From Brachyhypopomus gauderio (Eukaryota; Chordata; Actinopteri; Gymnotiformes; Hypopomidae), in the NCBI RefSeq assembly GCF_052324685.1, contig NW_027506892.1, positions 242,817 through 306,816 of the forward strand: a stretch of 64,000 nucleotides of DNA, in the 5' to 3' direction. The position numbers and the translations under genes were made by a program. Positions 60,566 to 64,000 of the stretch are shown here, piece after piece. The notes beneath the pieces are model-generated. The model was given only the letters and a program-made list of their open reading frames with translations. It did not search any database and was not told the DNA's origin. The number at the start of each line of letters is the position of its first letter. Position 1 is the stretch's first letter.

Positions 60566-60722
60566 TAGATTTTTCTATTTAATAAAAAAAAAAAATTCTA
60601 TTTTCTATTGCACCAAGAGGGGGGTTGTAAACCAATTTCGTTGCGCAATCTACAAGTACAATGTGTAATGACAATTAAGGTTAATTTCATTTTCATAATT
60701 TTCATTTCATTTCATTTCATTT

Positions 60723-60980
60723 CTAAAGTTCCCCGTGGCAACGTCAGCATTGTAAATTCTGGCTCCAAATGAGAGAGATTGTAAGAACTGAGAGAAATAC
60801 AAGTGGTGCAAGAATAGTTGGTGTTGACCGGCGAGAGAAAAGGAGAGACAAGAAAAGAATGTGAAACAGGAATGGAGAGAAGGCAAGAGAGGAAACGAAG
60901 TGATGCAGGATAAAAGGACAGCGGTAGGGGGCGCCAGAGGGTGATCTGCACTGCAGTGACATGATTATTCTTCACGCTCT
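60723..60980. other. Intergenic sequence
   Basis: Purine-rich on plus; no feature recognised. Confidence 0.35.
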
Positions 60981-61284
60981 GGAGCTTTTTAGTGTCACCA
61001 GAACCTGAACCTGAAACCATTATTACTTAAAAAAACAGTCTGTGAAATTCATTCAGGTATGCAAAAATACAAGTTAAAATTCAGGTTCAGGTCGAAATTC
61101 AGGTTCGATACCACTCTCTCGCAGAGGTTTAAATTACGCTGATGGCGTGGAGGAACATTCACTGTTCTGTCCTGCACACTTGCAGCAGGATTTGTTGGTT
61201 TGCTAGGCCCTTTTCACACTTCCGCATTTTTTCTTCCGGAAGCTCTCGTTGCAGGGTAAAGTTACTTCCGTTACACATTAAACA

Positions 61285-61995
61285 ATGGCAGAGTCCAATA
61301 ACAAGAGCTTTTGCAGTGCACCAGGGTGCTTGATCTCGAAGCAAAAACAGTTGTATCTCAGTTTCTACGGTTTTCCGGCTGACGACGAGCAGAAAAGAAA
61401 ATGGGTTTGTGCAATTAGGAGGGATGAAGGGGAAAACTTTGTGATACGGAGCATCTTTGTGTGTAGCCAGCATTTCACTGCTGCAGACTACATAGCAGGA
61501 AGCTCGCGGCTAAAAGTTGGTGCTGTTCCCTGTTACTGTCCCCGGTACTGTTACTGTTCCCAGTACTGTTACTGTTCCCAGTACTGTTACTGTCCCCGGT
61601 ACTGTTACTGTCCCCGGTACTGTTACTGTTCCCAGCCGGTTTCAGTGGAACAGTTGCTGTCCGCGTTTGAAAGATCAAGCTCTCGGCTGGGAGTACACGT
61701 ACGTCCGCTAGCATCTAGCTGTGACCCGCTAGCATCTATCCCCGGTTCGCTAGCTTCTAGCCCCGGTTCGCTAGCTTTTAGCCCCGGTTCGCTAGCTTCT
61801 AGCCCCGGTTCGCTAGCTTCTAGCCGTGATCCGATAGCTTCTAGCCCCGGTTCGCTAACTTCTAGCCCCGGTTCGCTAGCTTCTAGCCGTGATCCGATAG
61901 CTTCTAGACCCGGTTCGCTAGCTTCTAGACCCGGTTCGCTAGCTTCTAGCCGTGATCCGATAGCTTCTAGCCGTGATCCGATAGCTTCTAAATAG
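61285..61995 (+). CDS. THAP zinc-finger domain protein with tandem-repeat tail
   Basis: 236 residues. A complete C2CH THAP domain spans residues 1-82: Cys10 and Cys15 (C-x4-C), conserved Pro31, Trp40, then Cys60 and His63 (C-x2-H), Phe64, and the closing AVP at 80-82. THAP domains bind specific DNA and occur in P-element and Kolobok transposases and in host regulators. Directly after AVP the frame enters two tandem repeats: 18-bp units giving YCYCSQ/YCPRYC (about 83-118), then 21-bp units giving SLASSPG and related heptads (about 145-236). These are minisatellites read in frame, not a known domain. No transposase core. Start: the first ATG, two residues before a normal THAP N-terminus. It may be a first exon of a larger gene or a transposon relic. 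No frame damage in the THAP part. Confidence 0.75.
   Translation: MAESNNKSFCSAPGCLISKQKQLYLSFYGFPADDEQKRKWVCAIRRDEGENFVIRSIFVCSQHFTAADYIAGSSRLKVGAVPCYCPRYCYCSQYCYCSQYCYCPRYCYCPRYCYCSQPVSVEQLLSAFERSSSRLGVHVRPLASSCDPLASIPGSLASSPGSLAFSPGSLASSPGSLASSRDPIASSPGSLTSSPGSLASSRDPIASRPGSLASRPGSLASSRDPIASSRDPIASK
61530..61637. repeat. 18-bp minisatellite within the THAP ORF
   Basis: Six to seven units of TGTTACTGTYCCCRGTAC. 18 is a multiple of 3, so the frame is kept. Confidence 0.92.
61720..61994. repeat. 21-bp minisatellite within the THAP ORF
   Basis: About 13 units alternating GCTAGCTTCTAGCCCCGGTTC with AGCCGTGATCCGATAGCTTCT type. The stop codon TAG at 61993-61995 arises at the end of the array. 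Confidence 0.92.
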
Positions 61996-63599
61996 TCGCA
62001 CGAGTGAAAAATCGGCTGAAAATGGGCCAAAAATCGCAGTGTACGCCCAGCTTAACCTAGCTAGATATTGTTAACTAAAGCTGTCAGTATCATATGTAAT
62101 ATTATAATATATATCATAATAATATAGACTGTTTTACCACTCCGTAGGATGACTAATGGAACTAGCTATACCTTAAATAATAGTTACCTAGCCAGTGCTA
62201 GCTGGTGTTAGCTTACCCTGGTATAAGTGAATAAATTATTCTACAAACAATTTGTAGCCTCTATTTAACTTGGAACCGTTCGTTGTTGAATGTTCTCCAA
62301 CGATACTGGAAACGTATTTAAAATTCAGTCTCGGCAGCGACGACAGGGATGAAGTAAACACACGCTCCATGCTGAGGTGAATTGACAACAACTATCTTCT
62401 GCGAGTACCGGAACTTGTTTTACCCGGCGGTGACGTATTTCCGCTTTGTTGTGAAAAGGGCCTCTTGGTCCCGGTTGGTCAACATTTTAATTCTCTTTTG
62501 CGCCACAAGGGGCACCCTTGCTACATTTGTTGTTCTGTTTTCGTTTAAATCGCGCCATCTAACGGCCAGTGGCTATAAGCAGCAAGGAGATTAGGAAACG
62601 GCCATTCGAGCACAAAAAATAAATCTTCATATCACCTGTGAGCCTTGGCAAATCATAATCTGTAAGTGTAAGAACCACACAATTTTGTCTGTTTGATTGT
62701 AGTTTCTTTTACGATTCAGTTCTGTTTATGTTAGTTTTGGCTAAAGGGCACGTAAATGTTCATTTGTGTAATGACTTGTGACAGTATGTTTATGGAAGTG
62801 TATTTATTTTATGACAAACATTTATGTACATTGTCAATTCTCTTTTTGTTACAGTTTTACTGTAAAAAGGGTCTCAGTAAAGAACAAAACAACGTTACAT
62901 CGTCTCATCATTGCTGAGTCCTTTAATGTTTAGCTCGCTATCTAGGTTGATTACAGAACAGTTAACTGAGGGCAGAGGAGTCACTGATAACCATACATCT
63001 ATAATAATAAACCCTTTAAATGTACAGTGCTGTCGTTAACGGTCTACCACTGTAGATTCACGTACCCTCCTATAATCTTAATTCGACATTATCGCTAAAC
63101 AGTATTCTGAACTAGTAATATAGAGCTGTCTAGCATTTCACTCAACATAATTTTTAAACAAAAGTTATGAACCATCTTCATTTCAACAAATGGCGATTCG
63201 GAGCTCGTCGGGATGATTTTAAGCGAGTGGCCGATACGCAGAGTCACCCAAGAGTCTTTAGATGTCTGTCAGCAGAGGCAGGCGGCGTTTCTGGACAACG
63301 GAGACCACAGTCACGCAGCACTGGCCACAATAAGTGCCACGATTATGTGGCAGCTGCCACAAGGTGCCATTTCTGGGTGGCACAGTGGTCACTTTTCGTG
63401 CTGCTTACATGCTACTTACACGCCAAACAAGGACCGCACCCTTACAGGAAATTTAGCAGAAAGACGCGCCTCCCAATGACCTCTGATATGTTTTGTGATT
63501 GACCAGATGCAGTTCGATTAGCTCTGAGTTTGTTTGCTCATCCTAAGTATCCCGGATGCATTCTCGACCTGAACCTGAATTTAGACCCGAACCTGAATT
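61996..63599. other. Remainder of THAP element, no transposase
   Basis: No DDE transposase, exon or RNA recognised on either strand. Short frames at 63167-63502 have no recognisable domain. Confidence 0.5.
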
Positions 63600-63640
63600 T
63601 TAACTTTAAGGTTCAGGTTCTGGTGACACTAAAAAGCTCC

Positions 63641-64000
63641 TTAGGGGCTTTATTTATCCTTAGTGTTGCCACGAGATGCTAAAGACATCCTCAGGTGTTT
63701 AAAGTATGGAGAAATAAGTCAACAGAAGATACCGCACCTGTTTCCATAAATTTACCAAAATACTGATCACAAAAAAAGAGTATGTGAATATATATGAGAA
63801 CATTTATAAAGCACATAGCATCACTCTTGCAACAATGAAATTCTTAAAAAATGCATACATCAGTGCTATATTAAAAAAGAAAAGCTTTATTTCACTATAC
63901 ACATGAATACAGAAAGGTACAAACCAACCTCTTTGCCTCGTTTATGTTTAAAGTATGTATGAAATATAAATTCCTAGACAGAATGCTTTAAAGTTATTAC
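63641..64000. other. AT-rich sequence at window end
   Basis: Nothing recognised. Confidence 0.4.

Larger units (their letters stand above)
59575..60720 (+). mobile_element. Truncated non-LTR retrotransposon (Rex1/CR1-like) with tail
   Basis: Remains of a reverse transcriptase are followed by a 3' UTR with a 53-bp tandem repeat and an end CAATTTCGTTGCGCAATC, a sequence type common at fish CR1/Rex1-like 3' ends, then an (ATTTC)n tail at 60690-60722. The 5' end is truncated. Confidence 0.8.
61078..63599. mobile_element. TTAA-flanked THAP element (Kolobok-like candidate)
   Basis: TTAA at 61074-61077 and 63600-63603. Ends are AATTCAGGTTCAGGTCGAA and, in reverse complement, AATTCAGGTTCGGGTCTAA; each continues with a second ATTCAGGTTC. 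TTAA targets occur in Kolobok and piggyBac superfamilies; Kolobok proteins are reported to carry THAP fingers. No DDE transposase frame is visible, so the element is at best an internally deleted derivative. Confidence 0.55.
60981..63640. mobile_element. Composite element with perfect 31-bp outer inverted repeats
   Basis: GGAGCTTTTTAGTGTCACC followed by AGAACCTGAACC at 60981-61011 is exactly inverted at 63610-63640. Inside lies a second pair flanked by TTAA (61078-63599) and a third (61205 and 62463). The outer ends have no clear target duplication. Confidence 0.7.

Noticed and set aside
63167-63502. 111-codon frame near the right end of the THAP element as a transposase remnant
   Set aside because: No DDE motif or recognisable domain, and overlapping frames are equally open.

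Overview
The window looks like nuclear DNA of a teleost fish. Genes have introns with GT/AG borders. Simple repeats, mostly (CA)n, (GA)n and (TA)n, are very dense. The mobile elements are typical of fish: non-autonomous hAT elements with 8-bp target duplications, Tc1/mariner and IS630-like elements with TA targets, L2/Rex1-like LINE tails and a tRNA-like SINE. No prokaryotic feature is present. The species cannot be named from the sequence alone.

Four host genes are supported. (1) A Sec24 C/D-type COPII coat gene on the minus strand, bases 1-7112, runs off the left edge. I rebuilt nine exons by homology and matching splice phase; eight were resolved at both borders or at the window edge, and one donor is ambiguous. 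Its introns are packed with minisatellites. (2) An intronless-CDS heparan sulfate glucosamine 3-O-sulfotransferase (HS3ST1 type) lies at 45062-45973 (+). (3) A five-exon H2A.Z/H2A.V histone gene lies at 51186-53215 (-). (4) The Pur-beta gene lies at 54052-54957 (+). Genes 3 and 4 are head to head across an 836-bp CCAAT-rich interval, a pairing also known at human 7p13 (H2AZ2-PURB). A fifth ORF at 61285-61995 (+) has a complete THAP zinc-finger domain fused to minisatellite-encoded repeats, inside nested inverted repeats flanked by TTAA. It is more likely a transposon derivative than a host gene.

Layout: 1-7.1 kb, Sec24-like gene, with a hAT element carrying a SINE in its second-largest intron. 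7.2-20.6 kb, minisatellites, microsatellites and a fold-back MITE with no recognised gene. 20.6-32.6 kb, a deep nest of IS630-like transposons in both orientations, interrupted by hAT elements, LINE tails and an LTR-like insert. 32.6-37.8 kb, microsatellites and a 15-bp minisatellite. 37.8-42.9 kb, a 5.1-kb array of about 175 copies of a 29-bp unit. 43-47 kb, hs3st1-like gene. 47.3-48.6 kb, decayed Tc1 element. 51-57 kb, h2az2 and purb. 57.4-64 kb, a 57-bp minisatellite, a small MITE, a truncated LINE with a 53-bp repeat in its tail, and the THAP element.

The genes do not form a pathway: COPII cargo export, Golgi heparan sulfate modification, chromatin and single-strand nucleic-acid binding are unrelated roles. 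The most unusual content is structural: the 29-bp array whose variants are almost all CpG decay products, the THAP/TTAA element, the divergent short-N-terminus Sec24, and the multi-level transposon nest.
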